DNA of 12,878 nucleotides from Bacteroidales bacterium UBA6340 (GTDB lineage: Bacteria; Bacteroidota; Bacteroidia; Bacteroidales; Paludibacteraceae). Numbering within the stretch: position 1 is the first letter of the stretch; each line of letters opens with the position of its first letter. The stretch covers positions 30,725-43,602 of the forward strand of contig DJSG01000068.1 in the NCBI GenBank assembly GCA_002440265.1, in the 5' to 3' direction. Under the pieces are notes generated by a model that worked only from the letters and a program-made list of their open reading frames with translations, was not told the origin of the DNA and made no database searches. Position numbers and translations under genes: made by a program. This document shows positions 12,876-12,878 of the stretch, in pieces.

Positions 12876-12878
12876 AAT

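Overview
The window looks like chromosomal DNA of a member of the order Bacteroidales (Bacteroidota), of roughly balanced base composition. Six promoters match the Bacteroidetes sigma-A pattern, a -7 TAnnTTTG preceded by a TTG-type -33 box at a 20-nt spacer, and Shine-Dalgarno sequences are scarce. Other support comes from a TonB-dependent receptor of the Bacteroidetes thiamin-uptake type, a DUF4369-type lipoprotein with a thioredoxin-like fold, and tRNA genes with no encoded CCA. Family or genus cannot be fixed from what is visible. I see no CRISPR array, rRNA, insertion sequence, phage or plasmid gene.

Layout, left to right. (1) 1-174: a 16-bp perfect hairpin, a triple heptamer repeat and the promoter of a CPA2-type cation:proton antiporter gene (175-2064), which ends at a hairpin terminator. 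(2) 2139-2538: a tRNA-Asp transcription unit (+) with its terminator, facing the rpsT terminator (-). Between them lies an unexplained stretch bounded by a 12-bp inverted repeat. (3) 2539-3008: tRNA-Glu followed by rpsT on the minus strand, from one promoter whose core is identical over 18 bp to that of tRNA-Asp. (4) 3044-6270: a near-leaderless gene for a small outer-membrane barrel protein, then a TPP riboswitch and a TonB-dependent receptor, read as a thiamin uptake receptor. The receptor's AUG lies inside the P1 stem of the aptamer. (5) 6391-9026: a two-gene unit with its own promoter and terminator, encoding a secreted trypsin-like serine protease and an unrecognised exported protein with a charged linker and a C-terminal barrel-like domain. 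(6) 12810-8983, minus strand: a compact five-gene operon, MarC-family membrane protein > thioredoxin-fold lipoprotein > short QueG-like protein > rpiB > radical SAM/SPASM protein. Every junction overlaps.

Functional picture. Most of the + strand cargo is envelope-related (antiporter, barrels, receptor, protease). The minus operon mixes envelope genes with a pentose-phosphate isomerase and two Fe-S enzymes. The strongest regulatory story is thiamin-dependent: TPP binding would close a stem containing the receptor's start codon, giving translational control without a separate expression platform. The other items most worth checking are the shortened QueG with all eight cluster cysteines, the lipoprotein that lost its CxxC, and a strong terminator written into the last codons of the convergent radical SAM gene.
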